Part shown: in pieces, positions 15,245-24,242 of the stretch
Layout: every line of letters starts with the position of its first letter
Numbering within the stretch: the first letter of the stretch is position 1
Assembly (NCBI GenBank): GCA_029580855.1
Contig: JAKPQH010000217.1
Location: forward strand, 1-58,623
From: a bacterium
GTDB taxonomy: Bacteria > Methylomirabilota > Methylomirabilia > Methylomirabilales > 2-02-FULL-66-22
Length of the DNA stretch: 58,623 nt
Direction: 5' to 3'
Notes under the pieces: generated by a model
The model's input: only the letters and a program-made list of their open reading frames with translations
What the model was told of the DNA's origin: nothing
Databases searched by the model: none
Program-made: the position numbers and the translations under genes

Positions 15245-16432
15245 ATGCGGCGCAGGAAGGCGAGCGCGGGCGGACGCGCGGCACACCGCATGCGAAAGGA
15301 ACCGGCCCGGGACCGCACGCTGGCGGCGCTGGTGGAGCGCGTGAAGGAACTGACGTGCCTCCACGGCATCGCGCGTGTCGCGGGACAGCACGACGAGCCG
15401 GTGCCGGTCATCCTGCAGAAGGTCGTGGGGCTTCTGCCGCCCGCCTGGCAGTATCCCGAGATCGCGCACGCCCGGATCGTTCTCGACGGTGGTACGTACG
15501 TCACATCGGGCTTCGCGCCCATGGATACCACGCAATCGGCCGACATCGTCGTCCGCGGACACACGCGCGGACAGGTGGAGGTGGCGTACAGCGAGCCGCG
15601 GCCGGCGGCGGACGAAGGGCCGTTCCTGAAGGAAGAGCGGGCGCTCATCGACTCCGTGGCCCGCGAGGTGGCGGCGCTGGTGGTCCGGCGAACGACGGAG
15701 GAGGAGCGGGCTCGACTGCAGGAGCAGGTGCGGCATGCCGACCGGCTGGCGACCATCGGGCAGCTCTCGGCCGGCGTCGCCCACGAGCTGAACGAGCCGC
15801 TCGCCACCATGCTGGGCTTTGCACAGCTCTGCCGCAAGCACCCCGGACTGCCGGTATCGGTGGTTGCCGATCTGGACAAGATCATCGCGGCCAACCTGCA
15901 CGCGCGGGAGATCGTCAAGAAGCTGATGCTATTCGTCCGCGAGCGGCCGCCGATGCGGGAGAAGATCGGCCTGCAGCAGATCGTCGACGAAGGGCTTCCC
16001 TTCGTGGAAGCGCGTGCGGCAAAGACGGATGTCCGGATCCGGCGCCGGATCGAGCCGAACCTTCCGGCGGTTCACGGCGATCCGCACCAGCTTGTCCAGG
16101 TCCTGGTGAACCTCGCGGTCAACGCCATCCAGGCCATGCCGGCCGGCGGCGCGCTGACCGTCGAGGCGTTTGCAGAGAACGACAGCGTGGTCCTGGCCGT
16201 GGAGGATCAAGGGGTGGGCATGACGCGGCAGGCGGCGGAGCGGGTCTTCGAACCGTTCTTCACGACCAAGGAAGCGGGCGTGGGGACCGGACTGGGGCTT
16301 TCGGTTGTCCACGGCATCGTCACCTCGCACGGCGGCACGGTCCGCGTCGAGAGCGAGCCCGGCAAAGGAAGCCGCTTCGAGGTGCGCCTTCCCGCCGCCC
16401 CACCGGCGACCCCTGTGCCGGGTCCGCCATGA
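15245..16432 (+). CDS. Sensor histidine kinase (NtrB/AtoS-like, cytoplasmic)
   Basis: This 395-residue kinase has an N-terminal GAF-like sensor region (LTCLHGIARVAG to roughly residue 150), a coiled segment, and the HisKA box GVAHELNEPL with the phospho-His. The ATPase domain has the N box (NLAVNAIQAM), G1 (VEDQGVGM), F (FEPFFTTK) and G2 (GTGLGLSVVHGIV). No membrane segment is visible, so it senses a cytoplasmic signal. Its stop overlaps the start of the sigma-54 response regulator, its obvious partner. ATG 15245 is preferred; ATG 15290 is an alternative. Confidence 0.9.
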   Translation: MRRRKASAGGRAAHRMRKEPARDRTLAALVERVKELTCLHGIARVAGQHDEPVPVILQKVVGLLPPAWQYPEIAHARIVLDGGTYVTSGFAPMDTTQSADIVVRGHTRGQVEVAYSEPRPAADEGPFLKEERALIDSVAREVAALVVRRTTEEERARLQEQVRHADRLATIGQLSAGVAHELNEPLATMLGFAQLCRKHPGLPVSVVADLDKIIAANLHAREIVKKLMLFVRERPPMREKIGLQQIVDEGLPFVEARAAKTDVRIRRRIEPNLPAVHGDPHQLVQVLVNLAVNAIQAMPAGGALTVEAFAENDSVVLAVEDQGVGMTRQAAERVFEPFFTTKEAGVGTGLGLSVVHGIVTSHGGTVRVESEPGKGSRFEVRLPAAPPATPVPGPP

Positions 16433-17784
16433 CCACGCCCGTACCGGACAGCGAAACCATCCTCGTCGTCGACGACGCCCCCGAGACGCTGGAGGTCGTG
16501 CGGCGCAACCTGGAGGCGGAGGGGTACCGCGTCGTTACCGTTCCCGGCGTCGCCGAGGCGCTGGCGGTGCTGGAGGCGACCCCTATCGACCTCGTCGTCA
16601 CCGACTACAGGCTGCCGCAGGTGAGCGGCCTGGACCTCGTCCGTCACGTGCGGGAGAACCTCAGGGACACCGAGGTGGTGATGATCACCGGGTACCCCTC
16701 GATCGAGGGGGCCATCGAGGCCATCAAGACCGGCGCCGCGGAATATCTGTGCAAGCCGTTCACGGACGACGAGCTTTTCGAGGCGGTGCGGCGCGCCCTG
16801 GAGAAGAAGAGCCGCCGCCGGATCGCCGCGCCGGCTCCTGCCGCGGCGGTCGGCCCCTTGCCCGGTTTCGTCGGGCGGTCCGAGTCCATGCAGCACGTCT
16901 ATGCGGCGATTCGGAAGGCCGCGGAGACCACCGCGACCGTCCTGATCACGGGTGAGAGCGGGACGGGGAAGGAGCTGGTCGCCCGCGCCATCCACTACAG
17001 CAGCCGCCGCTCCGCCGCACCCTTCGTGGCCGTCAACTGCGGGGGGATTCCCGAGGGACTGATCGAGAGCGAGCTCTTCGGGCACATGAAGGGTGCTTTC
17101 ACGGGGGCCGTGACCTCCCGGGCGGGTTTCTTCCTGACCGCCGACGGCGGGACGATCTTCCTGGACGAGATCAGCGAGCTCAGCCTGCCCCTGCAGGTGA
17201 AGTTTCTCCGTGTCCTGCAGGACAAGGCCGTGTACATGGTGGGGGCCTCGCACCCCCGCCATGTGGATGTCCGGATCGTGGCGGCCACCAACAAGAACCT
17301 CCGCACCCTGGTGGAGCGGCGGGTCTTCCGGGAAGACCTGTATTTCCGGCTGAATGTGATCCCCATCGAGGTGCCGCCGCTACGGGAGCGGGGAGAGGAC
17401 GTGCTGCTCCTCGCACGGCACTTCGCCGAGAAATTCTCCCGCGAGCTGGGGCGGCCCGTCCCCCGCCTTTCCGACGCCCTCCTGGCCAACCTCGTGGCGT
17501 ACCCTTGGCCCGGCAACGTCCGCGAGCTGGAGAACATCATCCAACGGGTGGTGGTCATGGCGGACGGGGAGGAAATCGACGTACCGAGCCTGCCGGTATC
17601 CATGCGTTTCTCCGCCCCTCGCCCCGCCACTCTCCGTCGCACCCTTGCGGAGGTCGAGGCAGAGCACGTGCGCGCCGTCCTGACCAGCGTCAACGACAAC
17701 AAAACGCGGGCCGCAAAAATCCTCGGCATCGACCGGAAAACGCTGCGTGAAAAACTAAAACATCTCGGTGTCGCCGATCCGTAG
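16429..17784 (+). CDS. Sigma-54-dependent response regulator (AtoC/NtrC type)
   Basis: These 451 residues contain a receiver domain (VVDDAPET, phospho-acceptor Asp in VVTDYRLPQ, CKPF), an AAA+ sigma-54 interaction domain (Walker A GESGTGKE, the contact loop GAFTGA, Walker B FLDEI, R-finger region FREDLYFRLNVI, WPGNVREL) and a C-terminal Fis-type helix-turn-helix (NKTRAAKILGIDRKTLREKLK). It activates RNA polymerase with sigma-54. It overlaps the histidine kinase by four bases. A matching sigma-54 promoter lies just downstream at 17953-17968. Confidence 0.95.
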   Translation: MTTPVPDSETILVVDDAPETLEVVRRNLEAEGYRVVTVPGVAEALAVLEATPIDLVVTDYRLPQVSGLDLVRHVRENLRDTEVVMITGYPSIEGAIEAIKTGAAEYLCKPFTDDELFEAVRRALEKKSRRRIAAPAPAAAVGPLPGFVGRSESMQHVYAAIRKAAETTATVLITGESGTGKELVARAIHYSSRRSAAPFVAVNCGGIPEGLIESELFGHMKGAFTGAVTSRAGFFLTADGGTIFLDEISELSLPLQVKFLRVLQDKAVYMVGASHPRHVDVRIVAATNKNLRTLVERRVFREDLYFRLNVIPIEVPPLRERGEDVLLLARHFAEKFSRELGRPVPRLSDALLANLVAYPWPGNVRELENIIQRVVVMADGEEIDVPSLPVSMRFSAPRPATLRRTLAEVEAEHVRAVLTSVNDNKTRAAKILGIDRKTLREKLKHLGVADP

Positions 17785-17798
17785 TGTGCCGCTCCATT

Positions 17799-17821
17799 GG
17801 GGAAAAACTCCCCGACGGGGA
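17799..17821. promoter_or_regulatory. Overlapping inverted repeats, candidate activator site or weak terminator
   Basis: GGGG-N7-CCCC (17799-17813) overlaps TCCCC-GAC-GGGGA (17809-17821). It lies about 135 bases upstream of the sigma-54 promoter, a typical distance for an enhancer-like site of an NtrC-type activator. There is no T-run, so it is a poor intrinsic terminator. Confidence 0.35.
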
Positions 17822-17952
17822 ATTGTTCCTCGATTCCGCTGGATCGTCTGCGGAGTCCGTACGATCCAAAGCTCGCTCTTTCTTCCCAGTTGTCTCCTGC
17901 ATTCTTCAACACTTACGGCGGTCTGCGGTTCCCGGTGTCTCGCCGATACGCG

Positions 17953-17968
17953 CGGCACCGCTTTTGCT
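17953..17968 (+). promoter_or_regulatory. Sigma-54 (-24/-12) promoter
   Basis: The sequence CGGCACCGCTTTTGCT matches the consensus TGGCAC-N5-TTGC[AT], with GG at 17954-17955 and GC at 17966-17967 separated by the required 10 bases. It faces the Cys-rich protein gene at 18037 and sits right after the sigma-54 activator gene. Confidence 0.7.
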
Positions 17969-18036
17969 TCTTATGCTCAATGAGACCTCCGCTTCCATGC
18001 GGCGAAGGGCAAAGCGGGAAGAGAGGAGCGAGACCC

Positions 18037-18378
18037 ATGCCTATCACCACCCCGGACCTTCAAGAAATCACGGGCCCGCCAATCCGGCAAATCTCTGTCC
18101 GGCACGGGCTTTGCCGCACCTGTGTCAAGGCCCCCGAATGTACGTTCCCCCGAGACCCCAACCGGCCCGTCCACTCGTGCGACGAGTTCGAGGGGGTGGA
18201 TGCGCCGCGGTCCGAGCGGGCTTCCCGGACGGTCGTCGCCTCCGTTTTCCCGTCCGACGATGCGGCCGAACGGGCGCCGACGGAACTGAAAGGTTTGTGC
18301 GTCCAGTGCGCGCGGCGCCACACGTGCTCCTATCCGAAACCGGCGGGTGGCGTCTGGCACTGCGAGGAGCTGGCCTGA
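18037..18378 (+). CDS. Cys-rich protein with two copies of a C-x2-C-x-C-x-C motif
   Basis: The 113 residues start at ATG 18037 after GAGAGGAGCGAG. Two halves repeat one pattern: GLCRTCVKAPECTFPRD ending in SCDEFEG, and GLCVQCARRHTCSYPKP ending in WHCEELA. Each has four cysteines and could bind one metal (zinc or iron). Such proteins occur in several environmental phyla, but I know of no assigned role. A sigma-54 promoter is 70 bases upstream and the two-component system adjoins, so its expression is probably switched by that system. Confidence 0.78.
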   Translation: MPITTPDLQEITGPPIRQISVRHGLCRTCVKAPECTFPRDPNRPVHSCDEFEGVDAPRSERASRTVVASVFPSDDAAERAPTELKGLCVQCARRHTCSYPKPAGGVWHCEELA

Positions 18379-18492
18379 GTCAGATGTCACCGGTTTCTGA
18401 CGAACACGGGTTGACGCCCTGAACTCCCGCCCGGCCAGACGCTGGCGCCCGAAACCGACGGGGCGCCGGGGGAAACCCGCAGGAGAGACGAC

Positions 18493-19815
18493 ATGGCGCA
18501 TGCGCTGACCCCGCCCACGGAAGTCGCGCCCCCCCGCGCCGAGGCGGCGAGCCGTCCTGCCACGAGGGGCGTTCCCGTGTACGAGGCCGTCCAGCGGCAG
18601 TTCGAGAAGGCGGCGAATCTCATCCAGTTGGACCCCGCCGTCCGCAAGATCCTGTCGGCACCGATGAACGAGATCGTGGTACATTTCCCGGTGCGGATGG
18701 ATGACGGCCGGGTGGAGTTGCTGACGGGCTATCGCGTCCAACACAACGATGCCCTGGGTCCGTTCAAGGGCGGACTGCGGTTCCATCCGGCGCTGGAGCT
18801 GGACGAGGTAAAGGCCCTGGCCGCCTGGATGACATGGAAGAGCGCCATCGCGCGTCTCCCGTTCGGCGGTGCCAAGGGCGGCGTGCAGATCGATCCGGCC
18901 CGTTACTCGCACACCGAGCTGGAGCGGATCACCCGGCGCTTCTGCTATGCCTTGGGGAACAACATCGGGCCCGAGTACGACATTCCCGCACCCGACGTGA
19001 ACACGAATGCCCAGATCATGGCCTGGTTTCTGGACACGTACCAGGCCCTCCAACCCCCCCAAGACCGGCAGCGCCACATGCACGTCGTGACGGGGAAGCC
19101 GGTGGACAGCGGTGGGAGCCTCAGCAGAGACAAGGCCACCGGGCAGGGGATCGTGTATCTCATCGAACGCTGGGCCAACGAGCGCCGGAGCGGCCTCTCG
19201 CGGGCCACCTTCACCGTTCAGGGTTACGGCAACGTCGGTTCCTGGGCCGCCCGGCTGCTGGCGCGCCACGGGGCCAAGCTCGTGGCCGCGGAAGACGTCA
19301 CGGGAGCCATCGCCAACCCGCAGGGGCTCGACACCGAAGCGCTGGCCGTGCACGTCCGGGCGAACGGCGGGGTGGTCGGATTCGCCCGGGCCGTCGACCA
19401 CGAGACATTCTTTTCCACGCCGGCGGATATCTTCGTCCCCGCCGCCCTGGCGAACCAGATCACGGCCGACACGGCCCCGATGCTGAATGTCCGCCTCGTC
19501 GCCGAAGGGGCGAACGGTCCCACGGATCCCGAGGGGGACGAGGTTCTTCGTCGCAAAGGCATCGATGTGATCCCGGATGTCGTCTGCAACGCCGGCGGCG
19601 TCATCGTGAGTTATTTCGAATGGCTCCAGAACAAGCAGAGCGAATACTGGGCGCTGGAAGAGGTGGATCGGAAGCTGCACGCCAAGATCACGGCGGCTTA
19701 CGACCGGACACGGGATACGGCGCGGCAGCGCCGGGTGGACTGGCGGACGGCCGCATATATTGTCGCCCTTTCCCACCTGGAGACAGTGTACAAGCAGCGT
19801 GGTATCTTCCCGTGA
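18493..19815 (+). CDS. gdhA: Glutamate dehydrogenase (Glu/Leu/Phe/Val dehydrogenase family)
   Basis: This 440-residue enzyme is full length for the family. The substrate-binding region GPFKGGLRFHP (Lys92), Lys116 and the catalytic Lys128 in PFGGAKGG are present, as is the dinucleotide motif GYGNVGSW. The late segment (VVCNAGGVIVSYFEW) is typical of NAD-type hexameric GDH. It reductively aminates 2-oxoglutarate or oxidises glutamate, linking carbon and nitrogen flow. The ATG follows CAGGAGAGACGAC. The first 25 residues are a poorly conserved extension. The sigma-54 system upstream raises the possibility of nitrogen control. Confidence 0.93.
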   Translation: MAHALTPPTEVAPPRAEAASRPATRGVPVYEAVQRQFEKAANLIQLDPAVRKILSAPMNEIVVHFPVRMDDGRVELLTGYRVQHNDALGPFKGGLRFHPALELDEVKALAAWMTWKSAIARLPFGGAKGGVQIDPARYSHTELERITRRFCYALGNNIGPEYDIPAPDVNTNAQIMAWFLDTYQALQPPQDRQRHMHVVTGKPVDSGGSLSRDKATGQGIVYLIERWANERRSGLSRATFTVQGYGNVGSWAARLLARHGAKLVAAEDVTGAIANPQGLDTEALAVHVRANGGVVGFARAVDHETFFSTPADIFVPAALANQITADTAPMLNVRLVAEGANGPTDPEGDEVLRRKGIDVIPDVVCNAGGVIVSYFEWLQNKQSEYWALEEVDRKLHAKITAAYDRTRDTARQRRVDWRTAAYIVALSHLETVYKQRGIFP

Positions 19816-19829
19816 ACCCGTGATCCGGG

Positions 19830-20267
19830 ATGAAAGGACAAGTGGACCCCGTGCGTGAGCGAAAGATCTTCATCACCGATGCCGACCGAGATCGCCTGGA
19901 ACGGCTTCTCCTGGGGACGAGGGTGTGGACCAGCCGGGATAAAGAGCACCTGGAGGCGCTGGAGGAGGAGTTGGACAAGGCGCAAACCGTCGCGGCCGCG
20001 GATATCCCCGAGGACGTGGTCACCATGCGCTCGCAGGTGCGCGTGAAGGACCTGAAGGCCGGGACGGAGATGGATCTGAGTGTGGTGTTTCCCTCCGAGG
20101 CGGACTCGGAGCAGGGCAAGATCTCCGTCCTGGCGCCCGTCGGCACCGCGTTGCTCGGCTACCGCGTAGGCGACACGGTGGAGTGGAAAGTTCCCGGTGG
20201 GGTGAGACGTCTGCGGATCGAGCGCATCCTGTACCAGCCCGAGGCGGCCGGCGACTATCATCTCTGA
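19830..20267 (+). CDS. GreA/GreB-family factor, Rnk-like
   Basis: These 145 residues contain a short N-terminal helical segment (ITDADRDRLERLL) and the GreA/B C-terminal FKBP-like domain (DVVTMRSQVRVKDL, ISVLAPVGTALLGYRVGDTVEWKVPGG). The coiled coil is shorter than in GreA, as in Rnk (regulator of nucleoside diphosphate kinase), which binds RNA polymerase. A GTG at 19851 with AAGGA upstream is an alternative start. It lies 14 bases after gdhA and is probably co-transcribed. Confidence 0.85.
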   Translation: MKGQVDPVRERKIFITDADRDRLERLLLGTRVWTSRDKEHLEALEEELDKAQTVAAADIPEDVVTMRSQVRVKDLKAGTEMDLSVVFPSEADSEQGKISVLAPVGTALLGYRVGDTVEWKVPGGVRRLRIERILYQPEAAGDYHL

Positions 20268-20338
20268 GAAGACGCGTCGGGGCGTCGGCCCGGGCGTCGC
20301 CGGCCGGAACCGCGGGCGGCGAGGTGTGAGCGCTGCGC

Positions 20339-20491
20339 ATGTGGCGTCTTCCAGCAATGGTGGCATCGGCCATCTGGTCATATTACGTGCGTTGTCCGCA
20401 CTGCGACGCTCCGCAGCGCGTGACCAAGGCCCATATCCGGCCCGGCATCCGCATCCTGTGTTGGCGCTGCAAGCGGATCTTCGCCCCCTGA
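20339..20491 (+). CDS. Small zinc-ribbon protein, 50 residues
   Basis: A short frame from ATG 20339 to TGA 20491 encodes YVRCPHCDAPQRV followed by ILCWRCKRIF, a complete CxxC...CxxC zinc ribbon. The ribosome binding site is weak (GAGGTG). The cysteine spacing and conserved-looking core make it a likely real gene, perhaps a MJ0042-type finger. The function is unknown. Confidence 0.55.
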   Translation: MWRLPAMVASAIWSYYVRCPHCDAPQRVTKAHIRPGIRILCWRCKRIFAP

Positions 20492-20697
20492 GACGAGCCG
20501 GACGCGACCCGCCCCGCCGCGCGTCATCACGGGAGATGCTCTGCCGAGCGTCCGGGCCGGCCCGCGCCTGCCCCGCGCGGACGGCACGTCGTGCGGCCGA
20601 CCCCTTCACGAGCGCGCGTCGCGCACAATGACCCCGCCGCGCCGCCGTGGACGGCCCCGATACCGTCTTCCGCATCACCTCCCAAGCGGCGTTTCCC

Positions 20698-20727
20698 TTG
20701 ACACGATCCGTGCGTCTCGGCTAGTGT
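20698..20727 (+). promoter_or_regulatory. Promoter of the lacI-type gene
   Basis: TTGACA (20698-20703), an 18-bp spacer and TAGTGT (20722-20727). It has survived although the regulator gene behind it is broken. Confidence 0.55.
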
Positions 20728-20737
20728 GCCCACGTTC

Positions 20738-20753
20738 TTGAAACCGGTTTGAA
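20738..20753. promoter_or_regulatory. LacI-family operator
   Basis: TTGAAACCGGTTTGAA contains a perfect 10-bp palindrome AAACCGGTTT and closely resembles the LacI/GalR-family consensus TGAAACCGGTTTCA. It lies just after the -10 box, where it would give autorepression. Confidence 0.7.
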
Positions 20754-20775
20754 CAGACTGCCGGGAACCGGAGCC

Positions 20776-21878
20776 GTGCCCCACGCGCCCAAGCCGAGCC
20801 GCCCTCCCACCGTCGCCGCCGTGGCGTCCCGCGCGGGTGTGTCCCGCGCCACCGTGTCGCGTGTCCTCAACCAGTACGACCATATCCGGCCCGAGGTGCG
20901 GGCCCGCGGGCAGCGCGCCATGTGCGGGTGCTGGGCGACCGCCCCGACGCGGTGGCGCGCAGCCTGGCCCGTCGCGAGACCCGGACGCTGGGCGTGGCGG
21001 CGGACATCACCAACCCGTTCTACGCGGACACGGCAAAGGCCAAGGGGTACAACGTCATTCTCTGCAACACGGCCAATCGGCCGCGCGTGCGGGAGGAATA
21101 GGTGGAGATCCTGCAGCAGCGGCGCATGGACGGCATCATGGTCGGATCCGTGTTTTTTGACGATCCCGTCGTCGAAGGGCTTGTCGGCGCCGGTTATCCC
21201 TGTCTGATGCACAACCCCCGGCTACGGAGTCGGCGTCGGTACCGCATCGTCCTGGACACCGTGCGGGCCAGCTGCGACCTCACCCGGCATCTCATCGCGC
21301 CCGGCCACCGGCGCATCGGGTTCGTGAGCGGGCTGCCGAACATCTCCACGACGTCGGAGCGGCTTCAAGGCTACCGCAGGGCGCTGTGGGAGGCCGGGCG
21401 TTTCACGGATTCCGACCTCATCCGGCCCGGCGCCTTTCGAGCCGGAACGGCCCAGGCGGCCGCCCCGGATCGTCTCCAACGCCGGCGCCGCCCGACGGCC
21501 ATCGTGGCGGGCGACGGTCCGATGGCTCCGGGTGTCATCCGCGCCGCATCGGACCCCGGCGTGCGGATACCCGGCGAGGTGGCCGGGGTGGGCTTCGACG
21601 ACATCGAGATCGCTGGCCATCCGCGGGTCCAGTTCACCGCCATGGCGCAGCAGACAGGAGAAATGGGGCGGCTGGCGGCGCTCGGCATCCTGGAGGTCAT
21701 TCGGAACAGGGGTCGGCTCGCCGACGCCCCGATCCCACAGGTTTTGGCCCCGACGCTGGTCATCCGGCAGACCTGCGGCGCGGGGCTGCAGGCGCACGCC
21801 GGGGGCCGCCCGGTGAACGCGCACGCGTGGTCTCTCCGACGGAGGTCTCCGTGGGCACACGACAGAAACCGATCCTGA
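20776..21878 (+). pseudogene. LacI/GalR-family transcriptional regulator, inactivated
   Basis: The DNA-binding head is intact (TVAAVASRAGVSRATVSRVLN) from GTG 20776. At about 20922 the frame shifts (two extra bases after GCCATG). The ligand domain then continues in another frame (DAVARSLARRETRTLGV, DITNPFYAD), lacks roughly nine codons, meets TAG at 21099-21101, and continues open (RRMDGIMVGSVFFDD, GHRRIGFVSG, VGFDDIEIAGH) to 21878. Three lesions make loss of function nearly certain, unless they are assembly errors. Its 3' end overlaps the start of the CoA transferase gene it probably once controlled. Confidence 0.85.
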
Positions 21879-23443
21879 CGGCGGAGGACGCGGCGCGGCT
21901 GATCCCGAGCGGGGCCACGCTGACCGTCAGCAGTTCGGCGGCTCAGCTGGTTCCGGATAAGGTCCTCGCCGCGATCGGGGAGCGCTTCGGCGAGACGGGC
22001 GAGCCGCGCGATCTCACGGTGGTCTTTCCGCTGGCCGTGGGCGACTCGTTCGGGACGATCGGCCTGGATCATCTCGCTCACCCCGGGCTCCTCAAGCGAT
22101 TGATCGGCGGCTCGTACGTCAACGGGCCGGCGTCCAAGGCGGCGCCCAAGATCTACGCCCTGATTCTCGCCGAGCAGATCGAGGCGTACAACTTCCCGCT
22201 GGGTCCGCTCCTGCATCTCCACCGGGACATCGCCGCCGGAAAGCCCGGCGTGATCACCAAGATCGGGCTGGGGACATTCGTCGACCCGCGGGACCAGGGC
22301 GGCCGGATGAACTCGCGGACGCCGCCGGACCTGGTGGAGGTGGTCCGCCTCGCGGGCGCGGAATGGCTGCTCTACCGCTCCTTCCCCATCGACGTCGCCC
22401 TCATCCGCGGGACTACCGCCGACACGCGCGGCAACCTGACCCTGGAGCACGAGGGGACATTCATGGGCGTCCTCCCGCAGGCCATGGCGGCCCACAATTC
22501 CGGCGGGAAGGTCATCGCGCAGGTGAAGCGCGTGGTGACCGCCGGCACGCTCAACCCGCAGATGGTGAAGGTCCCGGGTATCCTGGTGGACGCCATCGTG
22601 GTGGATCCCGACCAGCGGCAGAACACCGGCATCGCGTACGATCCGGCCATCAGCGGCGAGATCCGCACGGCGCGGCTTCCCATCGAGCCCGTGGCGCTCG
22701 GCCCGGAGAAAGTCATCGCGCGGCGCGCCCTCATGCAGATTCAGCCGGGGAACATCGTGAATCTGGGTTTCGGCATCTCGTCGCTGGTGCCGACCATCGC
22801 CTTCGAGGAGGGCGTTTACGACCAGCTCGACTTCACGGTGGAGCAGGGCTCGATCAGCGGGCTGCCCCTGACGGGTTTCGCGTTCGGGGCCTCGCATAAC
22901 CCGGAAGCCATCATCGATTCCGCGGCGCAGTTCGACCTGATCGACGGCGGCGGGATCAATGTGGGGTGCCTGGCCTTCGCCGAGGTGGACGGGAGCGGCA
23001 ATGCCAACGTCAGCCGGCTCCGGGCGCAGCCGCACGTCCTGGCCGGAGCCGGAGGCTTCATCGATCTGTCGCAGGGGTTGCGGAAGATCCTCTACTGCGG
23101 AACCCTGACCGCCGGCGGACTGGATGCGCGGGCGGCGGAGGGGCGGCTCACGATCGTGCAAGAGGGCCGGTTTCAGAAATTCGTGGCGGAGACCCAGCAC
23201 GTGACGTTCAACGGGCGGCGCGCGGCCGAACGGGGCCAGGAGATCTGGTACATCACCGAGCGATGCGTGTTCCGGCTTGGCCCGGGCGGCCTGATCCTGG
23301 TCGAGGTTGCTCCCGGCGTGGATGTGGACCGCGACATCCGGTCGACCATCGGCTTCCCGCTGCAGGTATCGGCCGACTGCAAACCGATGGACGCCCGAAT
23401 CTTCCGGGCGGAGACCATGGGGCTGGCGACCGATTGGGCGTGA
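21851..23443 (+). CDS. Acyl CoA:acetate/3-ketoacid CoA-transferase (YdiF type, alpha-beta fused)
   Basis: These 530 residues hold both halves of a class I CoA transferase in one chain. N-terminal: GATLTVSSSAAQLVP, GTFVDPRDQGGRMN. C-terminal: LGFGISSLVP, TVEQGSISGLP with the catalytic-type Glu, and FDLIDGGGINVGCLAFAEVD. Related enzymes are propionate or acetate CoA-transferases that activate short-chain acids with acetyl-CoA. The GTG start follows GGAGGTCTCC. The MaoC hydratase and acyl-CoA dehydrogenase next to it suggest a short-chain acid degradation operon. Confidence 0.9.
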   Translation: MGTRQKPILTAEDAARLIPSGATLTVSSSAAQLVPDKVLAAIGERFGETGEPRDLTVVFPLAVGDSFGTIGLDHLAHPGLLKRLIGGSYVNGPASKAAPKIYALILAEQIEAYNFPLGPLLHLHRDIAAGKPGVITKIGLGTFVDPRDQGGRMNSRTPPDLVEVVRLAGAEWLLYRSFPIDVALIRGTTADTRGNLTLEHEGTFMGVLPQAMAAHNSGGKVIAQVKRVVTAGTLNPQMVKVPGILVDAIVVDPDQRQNTGIAYDPAISGEIRTARLPIEPVALGPEKVIARRALMQIQPGNIVNLGFGISSLVPTIAFEEGVYDQLDFTVEQGSISGLPLTGFAFGASHNPEAIIDSAAQFDLIDGGGINVGCLAFAEVDGSGNANVSRLRAQPHVLAGAGGFIDLSQGLRKILYCGTLTAGGLDARAAEGRLTIVQEGRFQKFVAETQHVTFNGRRAAERGQEIWYITERCVFRLGPGGLILVEVAPGVDVDRDIRSTIGFPLQVSADCKPMDARIFRAETMGLATDWA

Positions 23444-23618
23444 CGGGACGAGCCGCCGGGGCGCAGGGGAGCAGAGGGGCAGGGGCGATTAGGCGCAAGG
23501 ACGGCGGTAGCCGGCAGCAAGCAGCAAACACGACACGACAGGGACACGGCGGTCCACGGGTGAGGGGGCGAACAAGCAAATGGTCTACTCGTCAATTGGT
23601 CAATCAAAAGGAGCGGCG

Positions 23619-24071
23619 ATGGAGCGGTACTACGAGGACATGGAGGTCGGCGAGGAGCACGAATCGCCGGCCCGGACCATCACCGAGACGGACGTGGTGA
23701 ACTTTTCCGCGTTCTCGGGCGACTGGAGCCCCGTGCATAGCGACGAGGAGTTTTGCCGGAAGACCCCGTTCAAGACCCGGATCGCCCACGGACTGCTCGG
23801 CCTGGCGCTGACCGAGGGGCTGAAAATCCGGATCCCCGCGCTTGCCACCGCCCGGTACATGGCCTCGCTCTACTGGAACTACAAGTTCACGGCGCCGATT
23901 TTGATCGGCGACACCCTCCGGCTGACCGTCAAGATCCAGAGCAAGCGGGAGACCAAGAAGCCGGATCGGGGGATCGTGGTCGAGTACGTGACCATGCTGA
24001 ACCAGCGGAACGAGGTCGTCGGCGAGGGCGAGCACGGCTTGATGATCTACCGGCGCGCGACGGGGCCGTAG
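23619..24071 (+). CDS. MaoC-like dehydratase (hot-dog fold enoyl-CoA hydratase)
   Basis: This 150-residue protein has the hydratase-2 motif: FSAFSGDWSPVHSDEEF with Asp and His for catalysis, and RIAHGLLGLALTEGL. It probably hydrates 2-enoyl-CoA, fitting between the acyl-CoA dehydrogenase and the CoA transferase. The ATG follows AAAAGGAGCGGCG. The 175 bases upstream contain low-complexity G-rich sequence and no gene. Confidence 0.87.
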   Translation: MERYYEDMEVGEEHESPARTITETDVVNFSAFSGDWSPVHSDEEFCRKTPFKTRIAHGLLGLALTEGLKIRIPALATARYMASLYWNYKFTAPILIGDTLRLTVKIQSKRETKKPDRGIVVEYVTMLNQRNEVVGEGEHGLMIYRRATGP

Positions 24072-24242
24072 AACCGCGATCCCGGCATCACGGATCACCA
24101 TGGGATGCACCAGAAGCGCGCGGGCCGGCGCCTGGACCCGGGGCCCCATCGACGGCCGAGCCGTTTGTGCGTCAGGTGCCTCTTGCCGTGATTTATTTTT
24201 GGGGCGTGGCGTTCCGCAGTTGGCAGTCCAAAGGAGACAGGG

